From Chryseobacterium sp. Tr-659 (lineage in GTDB: Bacteria; Bacteroidota; Bacteroidia; Flavobacteriales; Weeksellaceae), in NCBI RefSeq assembly GCF_011752975.1, contig NZ_VWWP01000002.1, forward strand, positions 248,001 through 312,000: DNA of 64,000 bases. The letters are read 5' to 3'. This document shows, piece after piece, positions 42,406-51,787 of the stretch. Each line of letters begins with the position of its first letter. Positions within the stretch are counted from its first letter, which is position 1. Both the position numbers and the translations under genes were made by a program. The notes under the pieces were generated by a model. It had not been told where the DNA came from. It did no database searches and worked only from the letters and a program-made list of their open reading frames with translations.

Positions 42406-43272
42406 ATGAAAAAATTGATTATTTTTTTCAGTCTCATATCTGTTATGATGACTCATGCTCAGAATCAAAGATTTATTTATGAGTATAAATATGTAATTGA
42501 TTCTACCGCCAAAGATAAGCCGGAAACAGAGATCATGCTTCTTGATGTTGCTCCAAAAGGATCAAAATTTTACAGTAAAGATAACTTTGAATCGGATTCT
42601 CTGATGAGAGCAGCTATGGAAAAACAGTTTCAGGCGGGAAGTACAGAATTAAATTTCAGCGGAATCAAATTCAAAGGTAAAATACGGTATAGTGTGGAAA
42701 AAATGTATCCTGATTATGCTGTGAATTTTTTCAATAATCTGGCAGCTGACGAATATATGGTACAGGACAGCAGAAAGCAGGAATGGAAAATTCTTCAGGA
42801 TAAAGAAAAGATAGGGGCGTTTACAGCGCAGAAGGCGATTTGTAATTTTGCAGGCAGAAAATGGACCGCATGGTTTACAACAGATCTTCCTATTCAGGAT
42901 GGACCATATAAATTTTCGGGACTTCCAGGGTTGATTGTAAAACTAGAAGATGCTACCAGAAGCCATTCATTCGAATTAAAAGGAAATAAGAAGCTTCCCG
43001 GTGGATACGAATGGAAAAGCTCCAAAGAAAAAGAAAGGTTTAACCCTCTGATTACAGTAAATGAAACAAAATATAAGAAAGCATTTAAAGATTATCTTGC
43101 TGATCCGATGAAAGGAGAAAGACAAATGCTTGCCCAGGGAGTAATTATTCAAGAGATAGACGATTCAGGAAAAACGGTAGACCGTAACACTGTAGAAAAG
43201 GCTAGGGAAGCCAAACAGAAAAACGATCTTAAAAAGGAAAATAATATTATCGAACTGGATCTGTTGAAATAA
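42406..43272 (+). CDS. GLPGLI family protein 2
   Basis: 288 residues, close paralogue of the upstream gene. Signal peptide MKKLIIFFSLISVMMTHAQ, FIYEYKYVIDST at the start of the mature part, and SGLPGLIVKLED after AWFTTDLPIQDGPYKF. Ends with LKKENNIIELDLLK, like LKDNNKIEPDLYK in copy 1, showing duplication along the whole length. Exported; function unknown. Confidence 0.9.
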   Translation: MKKLIIFFSLISVMMTHAQNQRFIYEYKYVIDSTAKDKPETEIMLLDVAPKGSKFYSKDNFESDSLMRAAMEKQFQAGSTELNFSGIKFKGKIRYSVEKMYPDYAVNFFNNLAADEYMVQDSRKQEWKILQDKEKIGAFTAQKAICNFAGRKWTAWFTTDLPIQDGPYKFSGLPGLIVKLEDATRSHSFELKGNKKLPGGYEWKSSKEKERFNPLITVNETKYKKAFKDYLADPMKGERQMLAQGVIIQEIDDSGKTVDRNTVEKAREAKQKNDLKKENNIIELDLLK

Positions 43273-43278
43273 AAGAGT

Positions 43279-43316
43279 AAAAAATGTCTGAAAACTGTTT
43301 TTCAGACATTTTTTAT
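43279..43316. terminator. Bidirectional terminator
   Basis: AAAAATGTCTGAAAA / TTTTTCAGACATTTTT stem between convergent genes. Confidence 0.85.
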
Positions 43317-44305
43317 TTCAGAATTTTATCCCATAATTCCCGGTGGAACTTTATCATGCTGCTCGATAAATTAGGATTTTCACCCATTCTGATGATGATT
43401 AAATCTTTACTGGGAACAACATCCAGAATCTGACCGTTTTTGCCCAAGGCACAAAACATATCTATGGGAGCATCCGGAACCAATGACTGGTTGAAAGCCC
43501 TCTCAAAACCAGGAACCCTGATACCGCCTTTTCCGTTAAGCCACCATAAATAGCCATAAGACAGATTGAGGTCTTGGGAAGTATTGGTCATCTGTTGAAA
43601 ATAGCTGTCATATTGATAATAGGTTTTCCCGTCAAGTCTTCCTTTATTCAATACAAGTTTTCCGAATTGTAAAAAGGTTTTTGCATTACTTGAAAACACT
43701 AAGCCGCCCTCAAAAGGAATCCATTTTCCTGAAATTCCGGAACCTGAAAGTTTTTCAGAAGTATACAAGTCGATGCTTGTATGGCTTACTTTTTCTATTA
43801 CTTTGGCCAGTTGAGAATAGGCAGAAGTATCATAATACCAAAAACTTCCTGCCGGGTTTTTAAACATAAAACAGTTTGGAGATTCACATTTCTGATCCTG
43901 AGTATAATCAAGCCCTGAAGTCATAGTAAGAAGATTTTTAATGGTAATCTTATCCTCATCTTTTTTTTCCAGTCCTGTCCATTTTCCCAGATACTTAGAA
44001 ACGGGATCATTGATGTTCAGCAGATGTTCCTGCTGGGCTATTCCGATGAGAACAGCGGTAAGTGATTTTCCTGCAGATGCCCAATACCAGATCGAATTCT
44101 GATCAAATGGCTGTTTATCGATGATCTTTGTTCCGAAATACTTTTCATTAATAATATGGCCGTTCTGATAAATAATAAAAGCACGGCTTTTATTGTCGAG
44201 ATTGAACTTATTGAGCTCTTCCAGTTTTTCCTTTGAAAAGACAATGTTTTGAGAAAACCCGTAAACAAAAGAAAATAACGTACATAAAAGGATGTATTTT
44301 TTCAT
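43313..44305 (-). CDS. Serine hydrolase (class C beta-lactamase / PBP-like)
   Basis: 330 residues with a signal peptide (MKKYILLCTLFSFVYGFSQ). Catalytic S77-A-G-K80 (YWASAGKSLTAV) is the SxxK motif; YSQ (TSAYSQLAKV) stands at the YxN position, and a GYLWWLNGKGG segment precedes the C-terminal motif. The family contains beta-lactamases, esterases and D-Ala peptidases; which one is not clear, and resistance activity should not be assumed. Convergent with GLPGLI 2. Confidence 0.87.
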   Translation of the reverse strand: MKKYILLCTLFSFVYGFSQNIVFSKEKLEELNKFNLDNKSRAFIIYQNGHIINEKYFGTKIIDKQPFDQNSIWYWASAGKSLTAVLIGIAQQEHLLNINDPVSKYLGKWTGLEKKDEDKITIKNLLTMTSGLDYTQDQKCESPNCFMFKNPAGSFWYYDTSAYSQLAKVIEKVSHTSIDLYTSEKLSGSGISGKWIPFEGGLVFSSNAKTFLQFGKLVLNKGRLDGKTYYQYDSYFQQMTNTSQDLNLSYGYLWWLNGKGGIRVPGFERAFNQSLVPDAPIDMFCALGKNGQILDVVPSKDLIIIRMGENPNLSSSMIKFHRELWDKILK

Positions 44306-44388
44306 GGCCTTTTTTCTTTTGATTCAGGGAACAGGAAGTTGTTAAATCAGATATTGGATATAAACTTTAACTCAACAGATATACAAAC

Positions 44389-44416
44389 AAAAAATCCCGG
44401 AATTGATGTTCCGGGA
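44389..44416 (-). terminator. Terminator of the aldolase gene
   Basis: Minus strand: TCCCGGAA / TTCCGGGA stem, 6-base loop, T-run. Confidence 0.85.
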
Positions 44417-44443
44417 CTGTATATCTGAAATGACTTTCTGTTC

Positions 44444-45097
44444 TTATGCTAATTTCTGAGAATCTGCAATAAACTGAGCCAATCCGCTGTCAGTTAATGG
44501 GTGCTTTAATAAGCTCAAGATCGGAGGCAGTGGAGATGTAATTACATCAGCCCCGATTTTAGCACAGTCGATGATGTGCATAGAGTGGCGGATAGATGCT
44601 GCTAAAATTTCAGTTTCGAACATATAGTTATCGAAAATTAATCTGATTTCCTGGATAAGGTTTAATCCGTCTGTAGAAATATCATCCAATCTTCCTAAGA
44701 ATGGAGAAACATAAGTTGCTCCGGCTTTTGCTGCCAAAAGAGCTTGTCCTGCAGAAAAAATTAATGTACAGTTGGTTTTGATTCCTTTATCAGAAAAATA
44801 TTTTAAAGCTTTGATACCGTCTTTGATCATCGGGATCTTTACTACAATATTCGGGTGGATTGCAGCCAATTCATCTCCTTCTTTAATCATCTCTTCATAA
44901 GTTGTAGAAAGAACTTCTGCAGAAATATCTCCGTCTACAAGTTCGCAGATCGTTTTGTAGTGGTTTTTGATGGCTTCAGCTCCCTGAATACCTTCCTTAG
45001 CCATTAATGAAGGGTTGGTAGTTACACCATCTAAAATTCCAAGATCTTTAGCTTCCTTGATTTGCTCTAAATTAGCTGTGTCAATAAAAAATTTCAT
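44444..45097 (-). CDS. Fructose-6-phosphate aldolase / transaldolase-like protein (TalC/FSA type)
   Basis: 217 residues, the short FSA/TalC length. [31 protein letters not shown] at the start, Schiff-base lysine K87 in [10 protein letters not shown], and SPFLGRLDD. Members are either fructose-6-phosphate aldolases or small transaldolases of the pentose phosphate pathway; in Bacteroidota the latter is commonly annotated. A minus-strand -7 box TATCTTTG lies 24 bases upstream. Monocistronic. Confidence 0.92.
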   Translation of the reverse strand: MKFFIDTANLEQIKEAKDLGILDGVTTNPSLMAKEGIQGAEAIKNHYKTICELVDGDISAEVLSTTYEEMIKEGDELAAIHPNIVVKIPMIKDGIKALKYFSDKGIKTNCTLIFSAGQALLAAKAGATYVSPFLGRLDDISTDGLNLIQEIRLIFDNYMFETEILAASIRHSMHIIDCAKIGADVITSPLPPILSLLKHPLTDSGLAQFIADSQKLA

Positions 45098-45120
45098 TTT
45101 GTTAAATAGATTTATTTCCG

Positions 45121-45128
45121 CAAAGATA
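45121..45128 (-). promoter_or_regulatory. -7 box (TATCTTTG) of the aldolase gene
   Basis: Exact TAnnTTTG match on the minus strand, 23 bases before ATG 45097. Confidence 0.55.
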
Positions 45129-45189
45129 AGTGATTTAATTGAGTTATAAATGACGAAGTGTTTGAATGTAAAGTTTACAGGAAATAAAT

Positions 45190-45221
45190 TTTGGTTGTTC
45201 TGAATCTGAAATTTATTTTTG
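45190..45221 (+). promoter_or_regulatory. Bacteroidota promoter of the YdeI-like gene
   Basis: TTTG (45190-45193), 20-bp spacer, TATTTTTG (45214-45221), 28 bases before ATG 45250. Confidence 0.65.
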
Positions 45222-45249
45222 TAACGATCAATTCAATTATTCAATATCC

Positions 45250-45738
45250 ATGAAAGACAACAGTTTCACAGCAGCCTTGGAAATTATCGGAATCAATCCT
45301 TTTGTTTTTATTCCGGAAGAAGTTTTGGAGAAGATTTTTAGAGATTCAGGAAGAAATAAGAGCCCGGTTCCGGTGAAAGGGACAGTGAATGGAAAAGAGT
45401 TTACCCAGAACCTGATGAAATATTTAGGAGAATGGAGGTTGTATATTAACCTCACGATGCTTAAAAACTCCCCCAAAAGAATAGGAGAGACCATAGAAGT
45501 TGTATTGGAATATGATGATGCGGACAGAAGTATTTCCATTCATCCACAATTAGAAAAAGCGATCAGGGAAAGTAGTCTTGCATCTGCTAATTTTGAAAGC
45601 CTGATTCCTTCAAGAAGGCATGAGCTGATTCGTTATATCAATAATCTGAAAACGGAAGCAAGCATTCAACGCAATATTGAAAAAATCATCCGGCATTTGC
45701 ACGGTGAAATAGACTTTTTCGGAAAGATGATTGATTAA
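45250..45738 (+). CDS. YdeI/OmpD-associated (DUF1905) family protein
   Basis: 162 residues. The N-terminal DUF1905 part (GINPFVFIPEEVLEKIFRDS, PVPVKGTVNGKEFTQNLMKYLGEWRLYINLTMLK) and the C-terminal YdeI-type helix pair (HELIRYINNLKTEASIQRNIEKIIRHL) are visible. The family is loosely linked to stress resistance; mechanism unknown. Own promoter; convergent with the TPR gene. Confidence 0.85.
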   Translation: MKDNSFTAALEIIGINPFVFIPEEVLEKIFRDSGRNKSPVPVKGTVNGKEFTQNLMKYLGEWRLYINLTMLKNSPKRIGETIEVVLEYDDADRSISIHPQLEKAIRESSLASANFESLIPSRRHELIRYINNLKTEASIQRNIEKIIRHLHGEIDFFGKMID

Positions 45739-45802
45739 ATGGAGATCAAGATGATTGACGTTGGATTATAGAATGACTTTTGTTATTTTAAAAAGCTCCA
45801 AT

Positions 45803-45829
45803 AAAAAAGCCGGAAAATTTCCGGCTGTT
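45803..45829 (-). terminator. Terminator of the TPR gene
   Basis: Minus strand AGCCGGAAA / TTTCCGGCT stem followed by a T-run. Confidence 0.8.
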
Positions 45830-45832
45830 ATG

Positions 45833-46393
45833 TTATGAATTTAAAGCTTTGCTTAGCTTTACTGCATCCTGATTGGTAGGATCATACTGTATGGATTTTG
45901 CAATATGCTCTTTCGCTTTGGCAGGATCACTTTGCTGCTCTGCAAAAGCAATGTAGAAATAGGCGTAAGCCAGATTTTTCTTATTTTGCTCTACTTCTTC
46001 CGGTTTTACCGTTGCAATATACTTTTCATAAGCAAGTTTTGCGTTGGCATCATCTTTAGCAGATTGGTAGGCATACGCCTGGCTGTAATAAGAAGGTGCC
46101 CAATCCGGTAATAAAGCGGATATCTTTTTCCAAGTATCAATGGCATTCGTCCAGTCTGAAGCTTCCTGATAAGCAGTTGCCAGTTTGGCCAATGATTCCG
46201 TATCCTTAGGATTAGCAGCAACCTGTTTTTTCAGAGCTTCAATAGCCGGATTGGTTGCCTGAGTTGTAGCAGCTGTATTCGCTGTATTACTGGTACTGTC
46301 TGTCTGGGTAGTTTGTGCACTTACAAAACCTGCACTTCCAACAAGGAATAATCCCAGAAATAAATTTTTAATATTAACTGTCGCCATTTTCAT
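45833..46393 (-). CDS. Exported TPR-repeat protein
   Basis: 186 residues from ATG 46393; the longer frame start at 46453 would put 20 residues before the signal peptide. Signal peptide (MKMATVNIKNLFLGLFLVGSAGFVSAQ), a Thr/Ala-rich spacer, then about three TPR units (LKKQVAANPKDTESLAKLATAYQ, SYYSQAYAYQSAKDDANAKLAYEKY, KEHIAKSIQYDPTNQDAVKL). Probable periplasmic interaction protein. Confidence 0.82.
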   Translation of the reverse strand: MKMATVNIKNLFLGLFLVGSAGFVSAQTTQTDSTSNTANTAATTQATNPAIEALKKQVAANPKDTESLAKLATAYQEASDWTNAIDTWKKISALLPDWAPSYYSQAYAYQSAKDDANAKLAYEKYIATVKPEEVEQNKKNLAYAYFYIAFAEQQSDPAKAKEHIAKSIQYDPTNQDAVKLSKALNS

Positions 46394-46517
46394 ATTCTTA
46401 TATTTTAAAATTCTGATTTGTTGAAATTCAAGAATAATTCCATAAAAGCCCAAATTTTAGAAGCTTTAGGTTTTTTTAGAAAATATTAACGGATAGAATG
46501 TTTTTTTTAGTTTAATT

Positions 46518-46548
46518 TTTGATTCGTTGAGGTTTGAGTTTATCTTTG
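46518..46548 (+). promoter_or_regulatory. Canonical Bacteroidota promoter of pepE
   Basis: TTTG (46518-46521), exactly 19-bp spacer, TATCTTTG (46541-46548); 32 bases before ATG 46581. Confidence 0.75.
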
Positions 46549-46580
46549 TAATTCACTTTTTTATAATCAATATAATTCAT

Positions 46581-47273
46581 ATGAATATCATATTAGCATC
46601 AACATCCACACTTTTCGGCGGCGAATATCTGGAATACTTAAGAGAAGAATTAGTTCAATTATATAATGGAATTGACGAAATTGTGTTTGTTCCTTTTGCA
46701 AGACCCGGAGGTATTTCCCATGATGATTATACGGCAAAAGCACGTTCTTTCTTTGAAACCATCAATATTAAAGTGAAAGGACTCCACGAATTTGAAAATA
46801 AAGCTGAAGCTCTGAATCAGGCAAAAGGTTATTTTACAGGAGGAGGAAATACTTTTTTACTGGTAAAAACATTACACGAAGAAGGATTAATGTCTGTTTT
46901 GAAAGAAAATGTTGAAAATGGAAAAGCATACCTTGGATGCAGTGCAGGAAGCAATATAGGAGGGCAGAACATGAAAACAACGAATGATATGCCTATTGTC
47001 TATCCACCAAGCTTTGACTGTATGGGGCTGGTTCCGTTTAATCTGAATCCGCATTACCTTGATCCGAATCCGGATTTGAAACACAATGGAGAAACAAGAG
47101 AAACACGTATTCAGGAATTCCTTACCCAGAATGATACTAAAGTGGTAGGACTAAGAGAAGGAAACTGGATCAGAAGAAAAGGCGATCATATTACCGTTGA
47201 AGGAAGTGAGCTGACAAGGGTTTTTGAAAAAGATAAAGAACCTTATGAAATAGAGGCGGGAAGCCTTCTTTAA
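46581..47273 (+). CDS. pepE: Dipeptidase E (alpha-aspartyl dipeptidase, S51 family)
   Basis: 230 residues, the normal PepE length. GCSAGSN holds the nucleophile S121; TGGGNTF and FNLNPHYLDP match the S51 family. Cleaves Asp-Xaa dipeptides in the cytoplasm. ATG 46581 is chosen because the upstream frame start at 46527 lies inside the promoter. PBP4 gene follows 51 bp later. Confidence 0.93.
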   Translation: MNIILASTSTLFGGEYLEYLREELVQLYNGIDEIVFVPFARPGGISHDDYTAKARSFFETINIKVKGLHEFENKAEALNQAKGYFTGGGNTFLLVKTLHEEGLMSVLKENVENGKAYLGCSAGSNIGGQNMKTTNDMPIVYPPSFDCMGLVPFNLNPHYLDPNPDLKHNGETRETRIQEFLTQNDTKVVGLREGNWIRRKGDHITVEGSELTRVFEKDKEPYEIEAGSLL

Positions 47274-47300
47274 TTCGTAAGCTTTAACGAAAATCTTTTT

Positions 47301-47308
47301 TATATTTG
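47301..47308 (+). promoter_or_regulatory. -7 box (TATATTTG) of the PBP4 gene
   Basis: Exact TAnnTTTG match 16 bases before ATG 47325. Confidence 0.45.
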
Positions 47309-47324
47309 AATAAACAACGATGCA

Positions 47325-48698
47325 ATGAAAAAAACACTTGCAGTTCTCACGTTTTCTGTACAGATGGTTGCCGCTCAGAATCTGGCCCAGAAATTAGACA
47401 AAGCTACCAGGGATCTTATGGATTCTTCGGGAGCCGTTTCTTCCAGTTTATCATTTTATGTATCTGATGAAAACGGTAATTTTATTTATGAATATCAGGG
47501 AAGTAAAGGACTTTCCACGGCTTCTACACAGAAGATATTTACAGCTGGTGCAGCATTGGAAACATTAGGCAAAAATTATACATATACCACCACATCAGGT
47601 TATTCAGGAAATATTTCCGGAGGTACGCTGAACGGAAATCTGTTGATCAGTTCCAACGGAGATCCTACGCTAGGAAGCTGGCGGTATGATGCTTATAAGC
47701 CCGAAAGTTTTAAAAAGAAACTGATAGAAGCTGTTAAAAACTCAGGAATTACAAAGATAGCAGGTGATCTGGTTATTGATGACTCTTATTTTGATCATCA
47801 GACAATTCCCGGAGGCTGGCCATGGGATGATCTCGGAAACTATTATGGAGCCGGTGTATGGGGAATCAACTGGAGGGAAAATCAATTTGATATCAATATT
47901 AACGGAACAGACTTTAAAAGCTTTTCTTATCCGTTGGAAAATGTAAAGTGGCTTAATGATCTTAAATCCGGAGGAAGCTCGGATCAAAGTCTCATCTTCA
48001 CAGCACCTCATTCTAATGTAGCCTTGATTAACGGAATGCTTCCGGGAGGAAAAACGGTTACTGTTTCGGGGGCGACTCCTGATCCTCCTTTGCAGCTGGC
48101 AGCAGAAGTGAAACAATGGCTGAAAGAATCGGGAATTGAGCTGTCCGGAAAAGCAGTAACAAATTCTCAGCTTGAAATAGAAGGGAAACAGGCATTACAA
48201 CCCTCAAAAAACAATATAATCATGACTTATCAGTCTCCAACACTGGATAAGATCATATATTGGTTTCTGAGAAAAAGTATCAACCTGTACGGAGAAACAT
48301 TGATTAAAACCTTAGGAAAAGAAAAAAAAGGAGATCCAAGCTTCAAAAGCGGAGTTTCCTATCTGAAAGAATTCTGGAAATCCAAAGGTATCAATTCAAA
48401 TATGATCAATTTTGCTGACGGAAGCGGGCTTTCTCCTCAAAATTATGTTGCTGCAAAAGCGGAAGTACAGGCGCTTCTATATGCTAAAAAACAATCCTGG
48501 TTTGAAGCATATTATGATGGGTTTCCGGTTCAGGATAACGGCATGAAAATGAAGAGCGGAACCATGAGGGACACAAAATCTTTTGCAGGCTACCACACGG
48601 CTAAAGATGGTAAAAAATATGTGTTTTCAATCATTATTAACAACTATCAGGGAAGCGGAAGTACAGAGCTGCAGAAAATTCTGAATGTTTTAAAATAG
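47325..48698 (+). CDS. dacB: D-alanyl-D-alanine carboxypeptidase/endopeptidase (PBP4-type)
   Basis: 457 residues. Signal peptide to about residue 18. The S13 peptidase motifs: S67-T-Q-K70 (SxxK), ADGSGLSPQNYV (SxN region) and KMKSGTM (KSG). Trims peptidoglycan stem peptides in the periplasm. Inserted domain between SxxK and SxN is typical for S13. Followed by a histidine kinase gene whose TTG start lies 7 bp after the stop. Confidence 0.93.
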   Translation: MKKTLAVLTFSVQMVAAQNLAQKLDKATRDLMDSSGAVSSSLSFYVSDENGNFIYEYQGSKGLSTASTQKIFTAGAALETLGKNYTYTTTSGYSGNISGGTLNGNLLISSNGDPTLGSWRYDAYKPESFKKKLIEAVKNSGITKIAGDLVIDDSYFDHQTIPGGWPWDDLGNYYGAGVWGINWRENQFDININGTDFKSFSYPLENVKWLNDLKSGGSSDQSLIFTAPHSNVALINGMLPGGKTVTVSGATPDPPLQLAAEVKQWLKESGIELSGKAVTNSQLEIEGKQALQPSKNNIIMTYQSPTLDKIIYWFLRKSINLYGETLIKTLGKEKKGDPSFKSGVSYLKEFWKSKGINSNMINFADGSGLSPQNYVAAKAEVQALLYAKKQSWFEAYYDGFPVQDNGMKMKSGTMRDTKSFAGYHTAKDGKKYVFSIIINNYQGSGSTELQKILNVLK

Positions 48699-48700
48699 AA

Positions 48701-48708
48701 TAACTTTG
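48701..48708 (+). promoter_or_regulatory. -7 box (TAACTTTG) overlapping the kinase TTG start
   Basis: Exact TAnnTTTG match whose last three bases are the TTG codon at 48706. If used as a promoter, translation would have to start further downstream. Confidence 0.35.
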
Positions 48709-49872
48709 AGGAAATCCATTCTTTCCAGACTGAATAACTGGATCATTTTTGTTGTCATGACTACTTTGGTAATTGCCATTGTAGTAGCTTCCACCTCACT
48801 TATTAACTTCCTCAGAAAAGAAGAAATTAAAAGGATCAGTTTGCTTTCTAAGGCGATAAGGATCCAGCAGGAAGTAAAAACTCCGGATACCGATGTTCTG
48901 GATCTTCTTCCGGATATCCTTAATATCAATAATACCATTCCGTTTATTGTGACGGATAAGTACAAAAATCCTATTCTCGATCTGGGGTATTACAGAAACA
49001 TTCCTGAAAGTACAATTAAAGATCCCGAAAAGCTGCAGGACCTGATTCGGAATATGGAGAAAAACTATGTTCCCATTGAGATCAAAGTGCCGGACGGGAA
49101 TAATCAGTTTGTGTATTATGATAATTCTCGGTTGCTTAATAACCTTCAGTATTCGCCTTATATTTTAGGATTGTTTATTCTGCTGTATTTCGGTTTTTCC
49201 TTTTGGTTTTTCAAAACGATTAAAAAAACGGATGAAGGCTATCTTTGGGCTGGTTTGGCTAAAGAAACTGCGCATCAGATCGGAACGCCTTTGTCTTCAA
49301 TGATTGGCTGGATGGAGATTATGAAACTGGATAATCCGGAATCAGAGGGAGTGCATGAAATTGAGAAAGATATTGAAAGGCTGAGAACGATTTCTGAAAG
49401 ATTTTCAAAAATAGGCTCAGTTCCCGAACTGAATGATATGGATTTCAATGAAACCATTCAGGAAAATTATGACTATCTGAAGACAAGAATTTCCAGAAAA
49501 ATCAATTTTACACTGCACCTTCCAACCTATACATTGCTGGTTCCCCATAACAAAATTCTGATGAGCTGGGTGATTGAAAACCTGGTAAAAAATGCAGTAG
49601 ATGCTATGAAGGGAGAAGGCTCCATAACATTGTCTGTTTTTGAAAGAAATAAAAATCTTTTGATCGAAGTAAAAGACACAGGAAGCGGAATGACCAAGCA
49701 GCAAGCCAGAAGCGCTTTCAATCCGGGATATTCAACCAAAAAAAGAGGTTGGGGGCTAGGGCTGTCATTGGCAAGAAGAGTAATCCATGAATATCATAAC
49801 GGCGATATCAAAATTTCCCAGACTGAAATAGGGAAGGGAAGTACGTTCAGGATTACAATCAGAAAAGCATAG
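48706..49872 (+). CDS. Membrane sensor histidine kinase
   Basis: 388 residues from the TTG at 48706 (no earlier ATG in frame; next ATG is residue 18, inside the first membrane helix). Helices at 12-31 and 151-169 flank a ~120-residue periplasmic sensor; no HAMP evident. H190 in AKETAHQIGTPLSS is the phospho-acceptor; N box NLVKNAVDAM, G1 DTGSGM, G2 GWGLGLSL complete the ATPase. No response regulator is adjacent (orphan). TTG start retained because it keeps the N-terminal basic residues and helix. Confidence 0.88.
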   Translation: MRKSILSRLNNWIIFVVMTTLVIAIVVASTSLINFLRKEEIKRISLLSKAIRIQQEVKTPDTDVLDLLPDILNINNTIPFIVTDKYKNPILDLGYYRNIPESTIKDPEKLQDLIRNMEKNYVPIEIKVPDGNNQFVYYDNSRLLNNLQYSPYILGLFILLYFGFSFWFFKTIKKTDEGYLWAGLAKETAHQIGTPLSSMIGWMEIMKLDNPESEGVHEIEKDIERLRTISERFSKIGSVPELNDMDFNETIQENYDYLKTRISRKINFTLHLPTYTLLVPHNKILMSWVIENLVKNAVDAMKGEGSITLSVFERNKNLLIEVKDTGSGMTKQQARSAFNPGYSTKKRGWGLGLSLARRVIHEYHNGDIKISQTEIGKGSTFRITIRKA

Positions 49873-49900
49873 TCATTTCTCATTAAGATAACAGAAACAA

Positions 49901-49926
49901 AAAAGCGGGGAAATTTCCCCGCTTTT
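49901..49926. terminator. Bidirectional terminator
   Basis: Perfect AAAAGCGGGGAAA / TTTCCCCGCTTTT palindrome between convergent genes. Confidence 0.85.
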
Positions 49927-49930
49927 ATAT

Positions 49931-51787
49931 TTATTTTTTACCTGTCAGCCACTGAGTTTGCAACTTCAGTTCTGCCGGAGTTGGATTATCCTTGAAAACT
50001 GGAGTCTCTTTAATCATTTTATCCAGAATAGCTTTCCCTTTAAGGTTCATTTTTTCTTTCTTACCTGCATTATCTCTTAAAATTGTTACCGTAACTTCTT
50101 GTCCGTCTTTTATGGTTCGGGTATAACCAATAAAGTCCTGTACTTTTTTGATGTCTACTGTTTTTCCATCTAAGGCAAGAACCTGGTCGGTGATTTTAAA
50201 TCCAATACTTTTTGCAAAAGGAGACAGTGCTGAGTTTTCATCAAAAGCAAACGCATTATTTTTTTCATCAAAACCGGTTTGATTAGGGTCTTTAATAAAC
50301 CAGAAAATAGGGTGGCTTTCCTGCTTCTTGATGTCTACACCTACCATATTCAGGTACTCTGCATAAGGAGTCGGCTGGTTTCCGGCGATATATTTATTAT
50401 AGAAATCTTTTACCTGCGGATATCCGGTTACTGTTACCAGTTCATCAATCAGTTTATCATCTTTGAAAGGTTTGTTTTCTCCGAATCTTTGAGACAGTTT
50501 TCTGATCATATCTCGATATCCCATTTCTCCATTGGAAAGTTTTCTCAATTCAATATCAAGGCACATGGCTAAAAGAGCTCCTTTCTCGTAAACGTTTCTG
50601 TACTGATCTTTGTAAGGCTCCTGTAATACATTTTTACTCATTACTGTGAATGGCATTGTATCATCATAGCTCTTGGAGTTGGCAATTTTTTCACCTATTC
50701 TTTCAAGGAACTGGTCTTTATTGATCAATCCTTCCTGGATCTGGAATAGATTGGCGAAATACTCTGTTCCTCCTTCATACATCCATAGATGCTGAGACAT
50801 TTTAGGATCTGCATAATCGAAATAATGAATCTCTTCAGAATGGGTTTTCAAAGGATTTACCGTATGGAAAAATTCGTGGGAAACCACATCTGTTATGGTG
50901 TTGTCAATAGCGTCCTTCGGCATTGCTTCAGGAAGTACTACACTTGTGGATTCGTGGTGTTCCAGTGCTCCGAAACCTTTAACTTTAGGTCCGTCACCGC
51001 CTGAAAGATAAAGCATGATTGCATACTTTTTATTGGTGTTCATATCCCCAAGGAATTTCTTCTGAGCAATAACCATTTTTTCCAGATTGTCTTTGAAATC
51101 TGCAGCTTTGTATTTTCCGGTTGGAGAATATACGCCTAATACAAGATCCATTCCTCCGGCATTAAAGGTGATGTAGTCAGGCTTAGTGTACATTAGCGGA
51201 GAATCGGTTACTTTAGCATAATTAGCCAGTGTATAGGTATCCGTAGCATCAGATTTGTCCTGATCTACCAGAGCTGTTGTTCCATAAAAATCAGTTGGCT
51301 TTTGTACGATCAGCTGATAAGGAACATCCTGCATATTATCAATATATCCGATAAACCCATGAGTATTGATCATGTACACCTTTCCTGCCTCAATATCTGT
51401 TCCTGACGGAGAAAATACAGCTTTATGTTTTGAAGTATCTGTTTCTTCATCAAAGCTGTCATTCACCAGATAAGAAATTTTGGAAAGATTCTGAGCGTTT
51501 TTCAATGAATATGTATTGTCATTTACTTTTGTATATGTAAGCTCTTTACCTTTATTGTCATAAAATTTAATTCCTTCGATGAACCTTCCATAGTCGTCTA
51601 CAGAATAAGTGCCGGGAACCGTTTTAGGGAAGTGAAATTTAACATCCCCGGATTTCATTTTCGGAAATTCCATGGTAACGGCTACTTTATCATCTTTTAC
51701 ATTGACAAGATCAATGGTGGTTTTAATAGACTGAGCATTTGCTAAAAAAGCGGCAAAAATTCCCAGGCTAAGTACTGTTTTTCTCAT
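49931..51787 (-). CDS. M61 family glycyl aminopeptidase-like metalloprotease with PDZ domain
   Basis: 618 residues. Signal peptide (MRKTVLSLGIFAAFLANAQ), an N-terminal beta domain, zinc motif HEFFH (H304, E305, H308) with the downstream LWMYEGGTEYFA Glu, and a C-terminal PDZ domain (about 510-595: SPFAKSIGFKITDQVLALDGK). M61 enzymes are exported aminopeptidases; substrate unknown. Lies downstream of an M1 peptidase on the same strand with a terminator between. Confidence 0.92.
   Translation of the reverse strand: MRKTVLSLGIFAAFLANAQSIKTTIDLVNVKDDKVAVTMEFPKMKSGDVKFHFPKTVPGTYSVDDYGRFIEGIKFYDNKGKELTYTKVNDNTYSLKNAQNLSKISYLVNDSFDEETDTSKHKAVFSPSGTDIEAGKVYMINTHGFIGYIDNMQDVPYQLIVQKPTDFYGTTALVDQDKSDATDTYTLANYAKVTDSPLMYTKPDYITFNAGGMDLVLGVYSPTGKYKAADFKDNLEKMVIAQKKFLGDMNTNKKYAIMLYLSGGDGPKVKGFGALEHHESTSVVLPEAMPKDAIDNTITDVVSHEFFHTVNPLKTHSEEIHYFDYADPKMSQHLWMYEGGTEYFANLFQIQEGLINKDQFLERIGEKIANSKSYDDTMPFTVMSKNVLQEPYKDQYRNVYEKGALLAMCLDIELRKLSNGEMGYRDMIRKLSQRFGENKPFKDDKLIDELVTVTGYPQVKDFYNKYIAGNQPTPYAEYLNMVGVDIKKQESHPIFWFIKDPNQTGFDEKNNAFAFDENSALSPFAKSIGFKITDQVLALDGKTVDIKKVQDFIGYTRTIKDGQEVTVTILRDNAGKKEKMNLKGKAILDKMIKETPVFKDNPTPAELKLQTQWLTGKK

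Noticed and set aside
43313..44305. Beta-lactamase resistance gene
   Set aside because: SxxK serine hydrolases are mostly not beta-lactamases; the YxN position reads YSQ and nothing shows drug hydrolysis.
45237..45539. 100-codon minus-strand frame
   Set aside because: Antisense to the YdeI-like gene, which has its own promoter and family match.
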